A stretch of 64,000 nt of DNA from Neospora caninum Liverpool. Taxonomy: Eukaryota; Apicomplexa; Conoidasida; Eucoccidiorida; Sarcocystidae. Of the stretch, positions 1 to 12,412 are shown in pieces. Where the stretch lies: positions 806,001 through 870,000 of the forward strand of contig NC_018398.1 in assembly GCF_000208865.1 (NCBI RefSeq), written 5' to 3'. Below the pieces are notes generated by a model. That model worked only from the letters and a program-made list of their open reading frames with translations. It was not told where the DNA came from and ran no database searches. How positions within the stretch are numbered: position 1 is the stretch's first letter; every line of letters begins with the position of its first letter. The translations under genes were made by a program, and so were the position numbers.

Positions 1-17
1 TTGTGAACGTGACTTAC

Positions 18-160
18 TCGTGCCAGCAAGCGCCCCAATACGCGGCACGAGGCAGCCTTCATCTCCACCACTGTGGTAATACTTGCCGTTGACATAGATG
101 ATCTCCTCGGTTTCGCGGTAGTGTCCTTTTTCGCCTTCGTCTCCACGGAAGGTTGCGCCT
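18..160 (-). CDS. Partial exon of an unidentified gene running off the left edge
   Basis: A 143-base open stretch on the minus strand is bounded by a good acceptor (CTGGCAG, just above 160) and a good donor (A|GTAAGT at 16-17). It reads GATFRGDEGEKGHYRETEEI and then a glycine- and tyrosine-rich stretch ending LVPRIGALAGT. The composition looks protein-like, but I do not recognise a family. The frame is closed upstream by a TGA, so the acceptor is needed for it to be an exon. The rest of the gene would lie beyond position 1. No start or stop is visible. It could also be a chance open stretch. Confidence 0.3.
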
Positions 161-973
161 CTGCCAGCGCCTCAGTGACGCTGTTTTGGCACCTGGTGGC
201 CTCACCATGCGGTGACAACTCTCTTTTTCCTCTTCCTGCCACATTCCTAGTGTCCGAGGTTCTCGAGTTGGTGATACCTATTCGTGGTTGAAGCACTTCA
301 ATGGGTCCTTGTTCCAGCCGCTGTGACAGCTGGACGCTATTTCTGTCGTGCGTCATCCCCTCTACACAAACTCCCGACTGGCGCTGTTGTGCTTTCGCTG
401 AAGGCTTCAAAGATTTGCGAAAGGTTACTGAAGGCTGAGAATGACGCGCAGAAGCTTTGTTTCGAGGGGGAAGAACTTGAGTGCTATGAAGCGATCCTGT
501 TTCTGGCTTTTTACTGGCCGCGCTACTGGCTGGTGCTGGCAGCTGGTGTGCGGTATCTTCTGTGATCCCCGAGCTATGCCTTTGACGTCTAGCAGCATGC
601 GACTGCGTTTGCCGAAGCTCTGCCAGGACAGAAGCAGAGCATTGTACGTGAACACTCTGGCAAACTGCAGAAATTTTAGAGCATCGTAAACGGAATCTGT
701 GGACTCGTGGCAGTGTCTTGACGCTTCAGGAAAGACCTCATGCGTTTTAAACCGCAGCCAGACGCCAGTTAGACAAAATAAGTTTACGGCTCCGATATTG
801 CTGCTGTGTCGTCACCCCAGGCTCCTTACTGGGTACCACGCGGCAATCGGTAGCTTGTGCTTCAGGTCCCACCAACGGGAGCTGCCACGAAGAGACACCG
901 TCAACGTCTCTGACCCCGTGCCATCAACAATTCCTCAGCCACGCCGTGTAGTATGCATTGTAGGCTTCAGATT
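161..973. other. No confident gene
   Basis: Short overlapping open frames occur on both strands (for example 425-655 minus and 441-689 plus), but none has clear splice signals or a recognisable protein. It may hold upstream exons or the 5' region of the edge gene on the minus strand. Confidence 0.4.
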
Positions 974-2840
974 CTAAAGATCATCTGAGCGTGACATCAG
1001 AGAGCCGGTCAACGCTGAGAATTGCCGGTATCTAGTCTTACCAGCAGTACGCGTCGTGCGGGGTCTCTGCAAAGTCGAAGACCAACGTGGACCTGGCACT
1101 TGCTGCGAACTGCGTGTGGCTTCCGGGTCTACTCGTTTTTCACCTCCTCCCTGACTTGTTGGCACTTGAACAACCATGCGAGAAGGTTCCAGTTCAAGCA
1201 TGCTTGGTTTCACTCCACTACATGTCAAGGATGGCTGCTGGCATGCAGCAAAGCTATTCTTAGCGCATTTGCGGCTTAACAACCCTTGATAAGGACTGGC
1301 GGTCCCAGAAACGGGCTCGAACTTCCGTTCTTCCTCATGGCTGCAGTCGACGGACGGATCAGGAAAAGCTGGCACATCCCTGCAGGTGCCGTCACTTGGC
1401 AGTTGCGTTGCTGTGGCCGATGTACCTCTCCGAGCCAGTCTCCGGCTCCGAGACGGAATTTGGACTTGAATTGCCCGTCCAGATACGCCTTCCCCGATAC
1501 CTGCGGGACTTTCGGGTGCGTCAAATGCTCTAGTAGATAGCCGATCGAGGCCAGAGGCGCAACGGCGTACGGATAAGTCGAGTCCGTCTCTCGACTGCGG
1601 GGAGGAAGTCTCTTGCTCGCAATGAAGAGTGCGCTGGGACGCAGAGAAATTAGCTGTCGTAGAGGCTGCTTTCCTAGCTTGGCGCAACCTCTCTTTCAGA
1701 GGCCCGAATGGTGATGCAGACAATGTTCCCGGTCTCAATATGTCGCGAAGTCCGGTAGTTGGCTGTCGGCTTACCCACTGACTTGTTTTTGTGGCGCTGC
1801 CGCCAGCTTTCTGAAATGTGGTGGAGTCACTACGGCTCCGCGCCGTTAGTCTCGGGGTTTCATACTTATCTCCACTGACAGATCCCCCTTTCTCTGGTTT
1901 GCCTGAAGGATTTCGGCAGACTCCTGGATCGACTATTGAGGAACGAGATGTGGAGTGTGCATGCGAGGAGCCAACACCAGTTTTCTTGCGACTCCCCAGA
2001 ACTGCTGCGCGAATGCTTGCTGCAACGCCCTCTGTCTCCTCAAAGCTGGCAAGCAAGCTCTCGACGACTCCCGCTGGATTTTCAGAGCGCCGTGGTCGAT
2101 CTAAATCTCCAAGGAAAGGCGAGGTCATCCTATCCCACCCTCCATCTTGATTCCTTCCCCCGGCCCTCAACGCGAAAGGCGTCGAACCATTCCCTCTGCT
2201 GTCTTCTCCTGGAATTTGAACCCTCCCCTCATGACAGCTTCGGGAGGATGACAAGCTCCTTTGCCCCGGAGACACCCGGCATAAACGAGGTGTCCGGCTC
2301 AAGGAAAACTCTGCTCTTCCTGAGGCCGGCGATGGTGATTGGGACGAAAGTGCGCGCGGAGTCAACGACGGTAGAGGTAATGGAGCCGAGTCTGTGAACA
2401 AACCGGCAGGCGGGCAAGCTCTGCCCACGCGTCCGTGCCGTGCCACTGTACTCAGAGGCGAAAGGAGTCTCCATCTTAGCCGAGAGGCACTCCAGGCTCA
2501 CAAAAAGTTAGCAAGAGACACCAGGCTGCTACCGTTCGGCTCCACACCTCTGGTTCACGTTTACTTTCTCACCTCGTAAGTATTTTCCCAGCAAGTACTT
2601 AGCGTCGAACAGGGCAGGGGAGTTCTGGGATGATCGGGCATCAGGAGTTACACGTAGTCGCATGGAAAAGCTTTCGAGATCAGGAGCACCCGATGATTTC
2701 GTAGACGACTCGGCTGAGGAAGCTAGGAGAGGAAACAGCGAGTTGTATGTTGCCAAAAACAGTGATGAGAAATCTGCAGTTAATGGCCGCGATGTACGAA
2801 CCCCAGAGGAGAGGAAAAGCTGTGTCTGTGCTCGCTTCAC
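974..2840 (-). CDS. Hypothetical Ser/Arg/Pro-rich protein, 5' end not found
   Basis: The main exon, 974-2391, stays open for 472 codons and ends in a stop. It follows a typical acceptor (TTTGTTCACAG). A preceding exon, 2573-2840, ends at a donor (CGAG|GTGAGA) in phase 1, which matches the start of the main exon and gives ...LLGKYLRDSAPLPLPSL. The protein is low-complexity, rich in Ser, Arg, Thr and Pro, without cysteine motifs or membrane segments, as is common for unannotated coccidian proteins. No ATG is visible for the upstream exon, so the gene probably starts further right. The opposite strand is also partly open here, which lowers confidence. Function unknown. Confidence 0.4.
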
Positions 2841-4879
2841 CTGCTCACCCAAGGTACGCTTGGTCTATGCTAGACTATGCACCTTAGGACAGCATTCTGG
2901 TCTGAGCTTTTCCAGAGCTAAAGTTTCTCGCGCTACACGTTACTGTCCCGCTCGCTGCAGGACGACTAGTAACGATTGATCTTCCTCATTGTGGTTGGTA
3001 TAGGGTCACTCTATTTTCCCCAGCCTTCCAAAATTACTCGCATACTTGATTGTACGCCTTCTCGTCGCATGCAGAAGATGACTAGGGGTGTTCGGATGGG
3101 CTGAGAAGACAGCTCACGACCAAAGGAAGTGGTCAATAACGTCGGTCTTGGCTCTTACCGAACGCGTTGTCGAGCCACGATGTCTTTTGCCTGCTCCCTC
3201 TTTGCTGTGCCTGTGTCCCCCTGTCCCAGCTTTTGCGTGCACCTCTTGCTTCAATCCGTGATGGATTCGCCCCTGGTCTGTATGCTGCAAGAAGGTCAAA
3301 CCGAGGAACGGTCACTGGGCTGCCAGATCCCGCGAACACTCGCCTAGATATCACAGGGCTTGTGCGGGCGTCACCTAGGGACGGGCTGGGCGTGGGCATG
3401 ATTTTTGAGGGGACATTGAAATACGACGAAGTCAGGGGGTCCTTGAAGCTGAGTCGCGAAACAAGGGGGTTTCTCCTCTTTATTCCATCCAGCATGTGTG
3501 ATATGGGGTATATTCGTCTCAATCGTATCAGAGTACGGCGATTTCTGCGGGATTCCTTATACCCTTCTTTTAATGCAGCTTCTGCATTTCGGATAGAGAT
3601 CACAGCTACCTATTGCGCTGTAATTCAGCATCTCAGGTACCGTGCTATGCGGACATGCTGCAGGTAGCAGTGACCCAAGCCTGGATCCGTTTGCAGTTGC
3701 TTCGATCGATGGAGTTTAGCGTGTCGTTTCGCCACCCTTTGCCTCCGGTCTAAGGTTGCGTTTTCACACACTCTAATTCAGAACGTTGGAGAAAGGGTAA
3801 TGAGGTCGACTTTCTTGATCGAGAGAGAGGCAGAGGTTGACGCAACATTCATATCAGGTAAATAGTTGTTGCACCGTTTGTGCGCAGCGTGTGCTCCACC
3901 GTTGATAGGTTAAGCAGTGGAGACGCCGTGGCTGCTGGTGTCGAGATCTACTTTTCTTTCGTCGGCGGGGTGGGGTGACCGAGAGGACGAACAGGGATGC
4001 AGCCTGGAATCATCACCAGGAGAGAAAACAGTCAAAGAATGGCGTTCGAGCTGCTATAATCCCAATGTAAAAACGGGCAAGGGTATGTTACACAATGCCA
4101 GAAATCCCGGGTTTTTGTCCGTCGTAAGGCTGTTGGTTCAGGTAGTGGCGCGGCGCCAGTTTCCGCTCCGGAACAAGCTGATCCACGAAATCGGCCTTTT
4201 AAAGTGTATTTTGTTCGTCCCACAATTTGGTGAGGTTTCGAAGTTCAGTTTAGCGCAGGCTATTCTGAAGACCGCTCATTTCAGTGGGCGTTAAAGACAC
4301 TATACAAAACAGCGACTCGTGTATGGCTCCATTGTTCGCGAGACCGTTCCGTATCTTGCTTTGAGGTGACTGTCTTACCGCGGCTGTCTCGAAGGGTCCA
4401 CGAAGAAGATGAACGTAAACAGGGACACGACAGCTTTCAGTTCGCTGCTCTTCTCAATTCCAACACTACGAAGTTCTGGGACTGCGAACTCCGTGCAACA
4501 TAGGCACAATCCAGCGAAACAAAAACAGTCGCACTTCAACCGGTCTTGTAGTAGCGTGTTTAATTGTTCGATCCTCGATTGCGATTGCACCCCGCCAAGC
4601 CGTACTCGGTGCGGGGCATGCACACCAGCACACCACTGTTGGGGCTTCATTCTTGCTTCCATATTGCGCTGGCTTCAGCTACACTGGCACCACCACACTA
4701 CTTGTTTGATGCCAGTCACGGGGCTCCTTTTTAATCAAGTATCCAGAGGTTTCACTGAGTGGGAGTCGATGACTCTGGCTTGGGACCGTTGATGCCCTGC
4801 CGATTCATCGAGAACCATCGTGTTCTCAGCCTGGTCTCCACTACTAGTCCACCGGACTGCGTTAAGACTGCGGGTCATG
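2841..4879. other. No confident gene
   Basis: Both strands carry open frames of 100-166 codons (for example 3167-3667 plus and 3133-3603 minus). They overlap in antisense and none shows a domain or a consistent splice pattern. It may hold the 5' part of the 974-2840 gene. I see nothing else I can support. Confidence 0.4.
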
Positions 4880-5480
4880 TGCCAGACTTCAGTATCCTAC
4901 CACATTAGTTTATATTTGCTACGTTCCAGGCGTATTTGGTGGATTATTGTAATCAGCCGTATTAACTGCGACAAAAAACATTTACAAACAAGACACATTC
5001 TTTCCTTAGATATTTGGAGCTGTTTTTTTTTCATTATAAGGAGTAACCAGTATTTATTATTTACTAGTTTTAACGGCACGATGCAAATTACTTCTCCCTT
5101 TAATTTCGAATCAGATTCATAACTAGGTCCCAATCTTTCAATTGTAGAAATTAAATCTGTTTCTCTTTAAACAGCTGCTCATATCGTAGCACTTTCTCCA
5201 CCTTTTCGTACCGATAGATTGCATATGATTCTATTAGGTTTAAATTTAGATACAGAATAATTTGTACAAACGCTGTTCCAGCCAAATGATTTTTTTACAT
5301 GCTGTTTAATGGGGGAAAGCGAAGTAAAAAACTGAAGAAATAAACTACACCTCTAATATAAAATACATTTTGTATCACAGAACATTAATATCAACCTATT
5401 CATCTTAATTCGGATCATTTCTCAGAATACGAAATCTAATTTAATTAGTTTGTTACAATTGCAAGTTCTTGAATTCACAG
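4880..5480. other. AT-rich island of unknown origin
   Basis: About 600 bases are strikingly AT-rich compared with the rest of the window, with runs such as TTTTTTTTTCATTATAAG and many in-frame stops on both strands. It lies directly downstream of the minus-strand membrane-protein exons ending at 5502. The composition would fit a decayed organelle insert (apicoplast or mitochondrial) or an AT-rich 3' flank. I could not match it to a specific organelle gene by eye. Confidence 0.5.
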
Positions 5481-5501
5481 CTCGAACCTCACTGTTATAC
5501 T

Positions 5502-5996
5502 TTATGAATGAAAAAACACTACAAGGATGTGGTGCATTTTGTTAAGCAAAGCGTACTGAGGTTCAGGCGGTGAATAGCTGAATGTTGATACGCCACCAAA
5601 ATGTGACTCGAACTGGGGAACGTTGAAGCGGTAGGAAAATCTGTCGGGTAATTGTTGTCGTGCGTAGAAGGCAGCCCGACAATTGACGTGTAGTTTTGAT
5701 GTAGCCATTAAGAATAAACGGTTCGAACCTATATGCCCCTCGGAATCAAAAATCAGTTGCCTCACCACCTGAATGTTTCTGAGTAGTCGTACTTGTTGTC
5801 GTCGAAATAGCTATCAGATCAGTGTATACCGTACAAACTAACATCAGGAAGGAAACTAACACAATGGTGGAAAACCCGCAGTCACAAAACAATGGGCACC
5901 AATTGGTTTTCAAGCTCCGTACTAAAACAGCGGAAAATAGTCCAACAATGACAGGATAGCTGTTACCCATAACCAGCCAAAACCCTTGGGAAATAC
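5502..5996 (-). CDS. 3' exons of a probable membrane protein
   Basis: Two exons on the minus strand fit together. Exon 5830-5996 follows acceptor TATTTGCAG and begins GISQGFWLVMGNSYPVIVGL; two hydrophobic segments look membrane-spanning. It ends at donor ACG|GTATAC in phase 0. After a 61-base intron, exon 5502-5768 starts at acceptor AACATTCAG in phase 0 and runs 88 codons to a stop. Upstream exons must lie between 5997 and the end of the ankyrin gene at 6569, but I could not place them or a start codon. The very short intron and the nearby AT-rich flank are cautions. Family not recognised. Confidence 0.4.
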
Positions 5997-6568
5997 CTGC
6001 AAATATAAAAAAAATCACAACCGGCATGGTCCTTAGCAGGGTGCCGATCGTTTGGCATACAAATCGGTTGCCAAGAGGTTCCTTCTTTCTGCAGGTGTCA
6101 CCATGGTTGAATAGGGTAGTGGTCTTTAAATGGGGCCAGATTCTAGACAGTGGACAAGTGAAACACTCCCGCTCCGCAGGCGCTTCCGTGTACTTCCCTA
6201 ATCGTGTTTCACTCGCCTTGAAACTGCTTGCGGCAATCCTAGGACGGCTAGAAAGCTCCTCAGGAGCAACATCGGCATTCGAGTTTCTTCATTCGTGGCT
6301 AGTTCCACAACGACATATAGGTGAGGGAAGAACTCCCTCGATAGAAAAGAGAAAACAAAACTTATATAAGTTTGGCAGCAGGGCTGACCATGCTGCCGCT
6401 CGGTCTTCTTCAGCGAAATAGGCAAGCACCTATCGCAGTGGACTTAAAAAACAAAACTCCTTCGTATTTGCAATTGTTTACTGGTTATCCCACACCCTCG
6501 ATGGTGGGGGTTTGAAACGATGGTAGCCCCGCATTCACACAGTTGGGGGGTCAACTGCTCTGCTCCCA

Positions 6569-9500
6569 TCACTCCGTCTCTTTGAGGTCCGTGGTTGCCG
6601 AACCCTCTGCATTTTCCCCCCTCTCCTCTTCGTAGAGCGTGGCTACGTGCTTGAGAAACGGAGCCCGGCCGGCTTCGAAGGGGGTTACGCCTTCCTGAGA
6701 AAGCAGAAGCGCGCCCACAGCCCAAGAGAGACCACACTGTGGACCATCGAGAACTAGTAATTAAGAGTGACGACAATTCCATATTTCTGCGGTGTGACTT
6801 GCCGCTCCGACAGACACAAAGGGCATTCCTGCTTGGACCTTTTGACGATCAGTGCAGGCGAACAGAGGCCGCCGGTGTATCAAGGCCTATCGAGATACGA
6901 ACACCAGACACACTCTGATGCAAATGTCACAGTGGAACAGATTTTCAGCAGTAGCCTAATCACCACGTTCTCGTCCCTGGCCTGGCTCCAGCGCTCGTTG
7001 AAATCCACCTGCGTTTTCTTCGTGTCACGCAGACTTGCGAACACCTCGTGGTCACGGTGTCCCAGTCCTCCGCGTTTTCAGACAGCTTTCACAGACGGGA
7101 AAACAGTTATCCACCAACTGCTTCAGGTTCCATAACTCACCCTATTCTTCTGAAACCGGAGCTCAGGATCCGTTCGCATCAACAGCAAGCACAGATCGGC
7201 GTGCTCAGAATTCTGCAGTCAGCAGCCGGCCAGCAAGCAAGCAATCGCAACGAGCCTCTGCCGCACAACGAGGCCTCCACCGACCTTACTGGAGAACCAA
7301 ATCATCCGGTTCTCCTGTGGCGACATGGGCATGGGCCGGTGTCTCCGTTCAGCACTTTGGACACGCTATGCTACACAATCCGCCATTTCCTCTCTATTAT
7401 AACAAGGTGATCCACGAGTTATTTCCCTAGCAGTCCAGTTCTTTGGCACGGGAGGTGCCGAACAACATCGGATAACAAGTTCTGTACCGAGCCTGCCTGC
7501 TTCGCCGGTGGAAATCCCCACGTGACTAAACCACAACGCTGTGGTGAACGGCCTTAGCCATCTCGGGCTCCTACCACAGGACCGCACGATTCTGTTTCTG
7601 GGTTTGATTCAGCGAGACATCCCGTCGCTGCGACAGACGCCGCATTTCTGACGCAATTACCGTACAGGAAAGCGCTGCCCTACTCCCCGCAGTCCCCTCT
7701 GTCCTCTGCGAAGCAGACTAGCACGGTTCAGTGAACGAGAAACCGCACAAACCATGGCTGTGTGTTCGATGCTCTCACGGACTGTGAATGCACTCACCAC
7801 TGCAAGGTGAAGCAAGTTGTCGCCTGTGAACTTCTCGTGAACCTGAGAAGATGCAATCGAAAGCAGACGAAACTTGCGAAGCGGCGAAGTCAGAACAAGC
7901 ACGTTGCCACCCCCAGTCGCAGGCGACGACTGTTTGAATCCCCGGGATCGCTAGCTTAAACGTGTTTTCGCTTTGAGCTTGTTACCCCAACCGCCTGCAA
8001 GATAGTCAGTCATGTTTTGTGAACGCTGCATCAACCCTGAGTATTTGCTCTGTGTTGATTCCACTTCGTTTTCAACGGTTTCAGCTTTCGCATTTTCTGC
8101 ATGGAAATCGCGCTACGCTTCACGTCCAGTCTGACCTGTTTCGACGCAAGGGGTTGGGACTGTCTCACTGCATTTTTGCCGCAAGAGGAATGCGACACAG
8201 GCCCTCTCGAATCCAGCGAGATCTACGCATACCTGCACGCTTGCGCCTCGATGCATCAGCACTTCCACGACCGCTTCCTTGCTGGCTACTACTGCCTTGG
8301 ACAGAGCAGTTCGCTGAAGAAACCAGAGATCACGTAACGGACCCGACAACGTCCTTTAACCCATGCACGTCGCCATATATTTAGATACGTGATTTTATAT
8401 ATAGGAGAGATCCCATCTCGCGCTTGTGGACCTGAGAATTTTTCCTAGAAGTGTATTCCTCAGCCCGGTTCGGAAGTCGTGTTCCCAGACTATGACAAGC
8501 ACAGTAGAACTTGGATCGGGTTGTTCCAGCGTGGGAGCACGGCGCCTGTCGTACCCCGTAGTTGTCGGTTGCTTCGATCTCCGCGCCTGCGTCCAGCAGA
8601 GCTTCAACGACGGCTTTATGGCCTGCGACCAATGGAACACCACAGAGCAGAAGACCCGTACACTCGCAGTTCAAGGGAAAGACCGAGGAAGCAAGACGTG
8701 CGGAGTCGCACGGCATCGGCGCGGACACACAACCTTCCGAGAGCTTGCTTTGTTTCCCTGCGCCACGCTCAACCCCCGACTCGCCACCGCGTTCTCTCGG
8801 CTCAAGGAGCCTTCCGTTTTCAATGAGGTCTGGATGGTATGGTCGCGTTATTTCGAATCCTTGTTTCGACACCTTCTCTCCCGATGGGGGCGTGAAGCGA
8901 CACTCTTCTCAACCTCGCCGGGCGAGTAGTGCAGGCCGACGCGTCCTCTCGTGGTTCGCGATGTTCGTCGTTTTACACTCTCTTCTCCGGAAAACTTGAA
9001 AAAAGCTTGAGGTCTTTCCCGCGTAGACCGCGGGTATTTCTAAGCCTGTTCAGCACTTGAAGACTCCAGTCTCACCTTTCGCAGCAGCTGTCGTGAGAGC
9101 TGTCCCTCCAGAGGGCGTCTTCGCTTCCAGCAGTTCCTTCACAATTTCGCGGTTCGGCTGCAGATCTGCCTGGGCAGCGGGTCCGCTCGCCTGGCGCGTC
9201 CTTGCGGCTTCAATGAGCGCCTCGACCACAGGCAAGTGTCCCGCCGACGACGCAGATAACAGGGGTGTCCAGCCGCCCTCGAGAAGAAAGAAAAGAAACC
9301 AGGGAAACACATCCGAGGAAGAGCCCTGCGGGGTAGCGACGGAGGGGAGTCACGACACCAGAGAGAAGACACGGACAGAGCACCGAGTCGACTCGCGTGC
9401 ACGTTTTACGAGTTCCCGGAGGCTGTGTCCTTCCGGCACGCGCGTTTTTGCGTAGCATGGGGCATGCATCTTCACCCCACTTCTGTGGCAGTAATGGCCC

Positions 9501-10496
9501 GTCTGGGTACTTGTTTGTCCGGAACGTCACGCCAGTCCCGCAGCTGTGTTTGCGTCTGTTCTCTGCCTCTCGATTGGACAGCAAGACAAGGCGCGTGCTC
9601 GCTCTCACTTCGTCCGCTTTCAAAAACCCCGCGCCTGCTCGAAGAAGACACTCCACAGCCTGCAGATGGCCAGCGGCACATGCTACATGAAGCAGGCTTC
9701 GTCCATCTTCGTCTTCCAAGGCGTTGAGGTCCTCTGCATCCAGCTTTTTACCCGACTGAGACGTTTTCTGTCCTTCCGCGCTTGCCAGCTCTGTCCCTGG
9801 CGAAGACGCGCTCGAAGCGTGTGAAGAAGAGGGCGAGGCAGGGTCAGAAGGAAGCTGAACATGCGAAGTCAAGAAGTCGACGTCGTTCGAGGCCTGTAGA
9901 TGCAGACACACCACACCGCCGGAATGAACAGAGAGGCCCAGAAGGCGAAAGAAAGAGACATGCAGACCGAAACGGGGGCATTCCGTCGAGTTGTGACGGC
10001 GAGAAGAGGGCGGAAAGCGGATGGCACGGCAACATGGGAATCCTCGAGATCGGCCTCTAACCTTTCCAGGAAGAGGTGAAAAAAAATCGAAGGGAGAAGG
10101 CCGCCCCAAGTACGGCGAAGACTCCAAAGAGACAAAGCAGCAATGTCGCCCCCACGTCTATTTTATGCGCAGTTTCACGCGCACATATTCCTACAGGGCG
10201 CCCGCAGAAACGCACGGGCTTCCGGTGCGGCAAAAACGTTCTCTCTGCAGAACAGAGCTGGTCGAGTTTCTGTCAGCTGGAAACTGGACAGAACGGGATG
10301 CAGTGCCCAGGAAAATGAAGCGCGGCAACCCGTGCCTACGCATGTCGCGCTGGCGTTCTTATCTCCATAGAGGAGCAAGACAACGACACCAAAGAGATGT
10401 TCTCTCAAGGCATTTCCCAACCGTCTCCTCTGCTTCCTTTAAAAAGAAACCTACAGCCGCTTTGAACAGCTCGTCTCGTCCTGCAAATCGGGCCAT
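6569..10496 (-). CDS. Ankyrin-repeat protein resembling the 26S proteasome chaperone gankyrin (PSMD10)
   Basis: Eight exons give about 308 residues: 10455-10496, 9609-9893, 9076-9277, 8555-8622, 8233-8313, 7798-7842, 6931-7008 and 6569-6694. All joins keep phase and the last exon ends in TGA. The start MARFAGRDELFKAA resembles the short lead-in of gankyrin. Ankyrin units follow in order: GRSLLHVACAAGHLQAVECL, GWTPLLSASSAGHLPVVEAL, GTALTTAAAKGHKAVVEALL, GRTALSKAVVASKEAVVEVL, GDNLLHLAV...ENVVIRLLLK, and EGVTPFEAGRAPFLKHVATL as the cap. A roughly 40-residue Ser/Pro/Gly-rich insert (near residues 28-65) lies before the first full repeat. Gankyrin chaperones assembly of the proteasome 19S base by binding an Rpt subunit. 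The ankyrin fold is clear; the gankyrin assignment rests on length, repeat number and the short ends. The two small exons 7798-7842 and 6931-7008 are least certain. Divergent from the helicase gene. Confidence 0.82.
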
Positions 10497-12412
10497 TTTC
10501 GTGGCTGTCTTGGTCGAGGGCAGAGCCGCGCAAATCGTCCAGTGGGCTTCCGGCTGTATGGACCAGTTCGTCGGCAAGGCCGTGCATGCAGAACTTCCGC
10601 CTGCGTGGAGGTCTTGCGAAGCGGTAAACGTCACGTGGAGGCTGAGAAGCGCCGCGAGAAAATCGGCCTATTTATGTGCTCGGCTGTAGCACTGGCCGTA
10701 TACCGGGATGCGGCCTCCTTTTCCTCTGCAAAAGGCCTGTCGCGCCGCATACAATGTGCGAGAAGATACCCCCAATCTGAGGATCGAGTCAGGAAAGCCG
10801 CTACCAAGAAAACTGGCGACGGTTCTGCGCGGACGCGATGCACCGTGCGTTAGACGTTTGCATCTCCCTCACGATGCACACACTGAGAACGGTGATTCGG
10901 CGAGGCTCTTTGCTCCGCCGGATTTTGGATGTTTTTGACGGAGAACTTCCGCATTCGGCGCGCACCACGGCAAGACAGAGAGACGGCGATGACGTCGGAA
11001 AGAAGTACGTGGCCTCGAGAACGAACCGGACAGAAAACAGTGAAAGAGTATCTGAACGGAGAGACGTACAGATGAGTCTGTTGAGCACTGTCGGAACTGT
11101 AGCTCCCGCAAAAGGCGGATATTCCTGGATCTTCGCGGACGTTTTTTGACGGCGCGACCGCGACGTCAGAAGCCGAGACGCCTGTCGCCCTTCAAGGACA
11201 TGTGCGTGTTCGGCCAGAGCTTCAGGAATTGGCGAAACAAAGAAGAGGACGGCGAGAAAGGACTTCCTGGTTGGTCACTTCGCGTGCAGAGTCGCGTGCC
11301 TTGAGAACGCCGCACAGGGGCGCGCTTGCCAGAGAAGACGGTTTTCCGAGAAGGACGAAAGCGCCCAAAGAAAAAAAGACAAAGGAAATCGAAGAGGTGC
11401 GCGGCTCGTCACTGGAGAATGAAAATGCGGGAATTTTTTAAAGCACTAGATGCACACACAGAGGGAGGAAAACGCTCACATGCAGTCGTTTGAATGTGTG
11501 CAGAGGAGCAACGCGCTCCTTTTGCGCAGCGAGCATCGACAACTCTTCCTCTCTGTAGCTTTCTCGATTGTCTGCCTCTTCAGCCTGCGTCGCTGCAAAT
11601 CCGTTTCTACTTTCGCGAAGTGTTTTGCTTTAGCGCCCTTCTCTCTTTCCCTGTTTTCTCACCGGAAAGTGTGTGCGCTTCAGACGCGCAAGGCCGCAAA
11701 ACCAACGGTCGCTCAACTGGGTAAGCTGATCCGCCCAGCGCATGCACGCGCCATCCGAATTCTCCTCGGATTTCTTCGCTGGACTCGGGCCCTTTGCCCA
11801 AAGTTTTCCCAGACTGCCAAGGAAGCGCCGCGAGCAGCTTTCCCAGTGGACTTGTGATGGCGGCGAGAAGACGAAGTTTTTTAGGTCTGACAGTGAATCT
11901 CTAACGAGGTCCGAAGTCCCTCTCCGCGTCCCCGCTCTGTGGGGCCACACGAGATCGGTTTTTTGGGTTTTTTTTACGCATACAAGATTGTCTGCATGCA
12001 GCTCTGTTTTTCGACGCCCTTACCTTAAAATATCAAACGATAATGTCCCGGTCAAGTCACTGAGAAGAGCTCCTGTCCGGGCGCTGAGCCTTCGCGTTAC
12101 CGTTTGAGTCTAGGTCTCGGGATCGCGTCCTTTTTCTCTAGTCAAGCTTTCCTTTTCAGTTGTCCATTTCCCTTTTCTCTTTTTGACGTCTGTGTTTCTC
12201 TGGTCGCGTAGTGCAACAGGAAACGAACTAACGGCTAGCTTCTCCCGTCTCCGTAACCCGTGTGTTGCGACTTTTCGTCCCGGGATCCTTCGGTGTTCAG
12301 GACTTTACATATATCCACATATATATGTATATATATATATATATATATGGATATGTAAAGATAGACACTACGAAGGAAACGTATCTGCATATAGTTCTCC
12401 TCTGAGGGCACA
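10497..12412. promoter_or_regulatory. Divergent intergenic region between the ankyrin gene and the DRS1 helicase
   Basis: About 1.9 kb separates two start codons pointing away from each other, so it should contain both promoters and 5' UTRs. I see no supported coding exon. Pyrimidine-rich tracts lie around 11520-11660 and 11930-12190. A TA-rich hairpin lies just upstream of the helicase start (listed separately). Confidence 0.5.
12304..12359. repeat. (TA)n tract inside an imperfect inverted repeat, 5' leader of the helicase gene
   Basis: TTTACATATATCC at 12304-12316 can pair with GGATATGTAAA at 12349-12359. A TA-rich loop with a long (TA)n run lies between. It is about 55 bases upstream of the ATG at 12413. 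It may be a simple microsatellite or a hairpin in the leader. Confidence 0.6.

Noticed and set aside
2529..2979. Plus-strand frame 2662-2979, acidic and protein-like
   Set aside because: It is antisense to the phase-consistent minus-strand exon 2573-2840. I could not link it to any other plus-strand exon, though the choice of strand here is not certain.
5720..5729. GGTTCGAACC, resembling a tRNA T-loop
   Set aside because: The flanks do not form a 5-bp T stem with a 7-base loop, no anticodon arm or acceptor stem is present, and it lies inside a coding frame.
8381..8872. 163-codon minus-strand frame taken as one exon
   Set aside because: Only 8555-8622 carries the ankyrin sequence between a good acceptor and donor; the rest is intron read-through.
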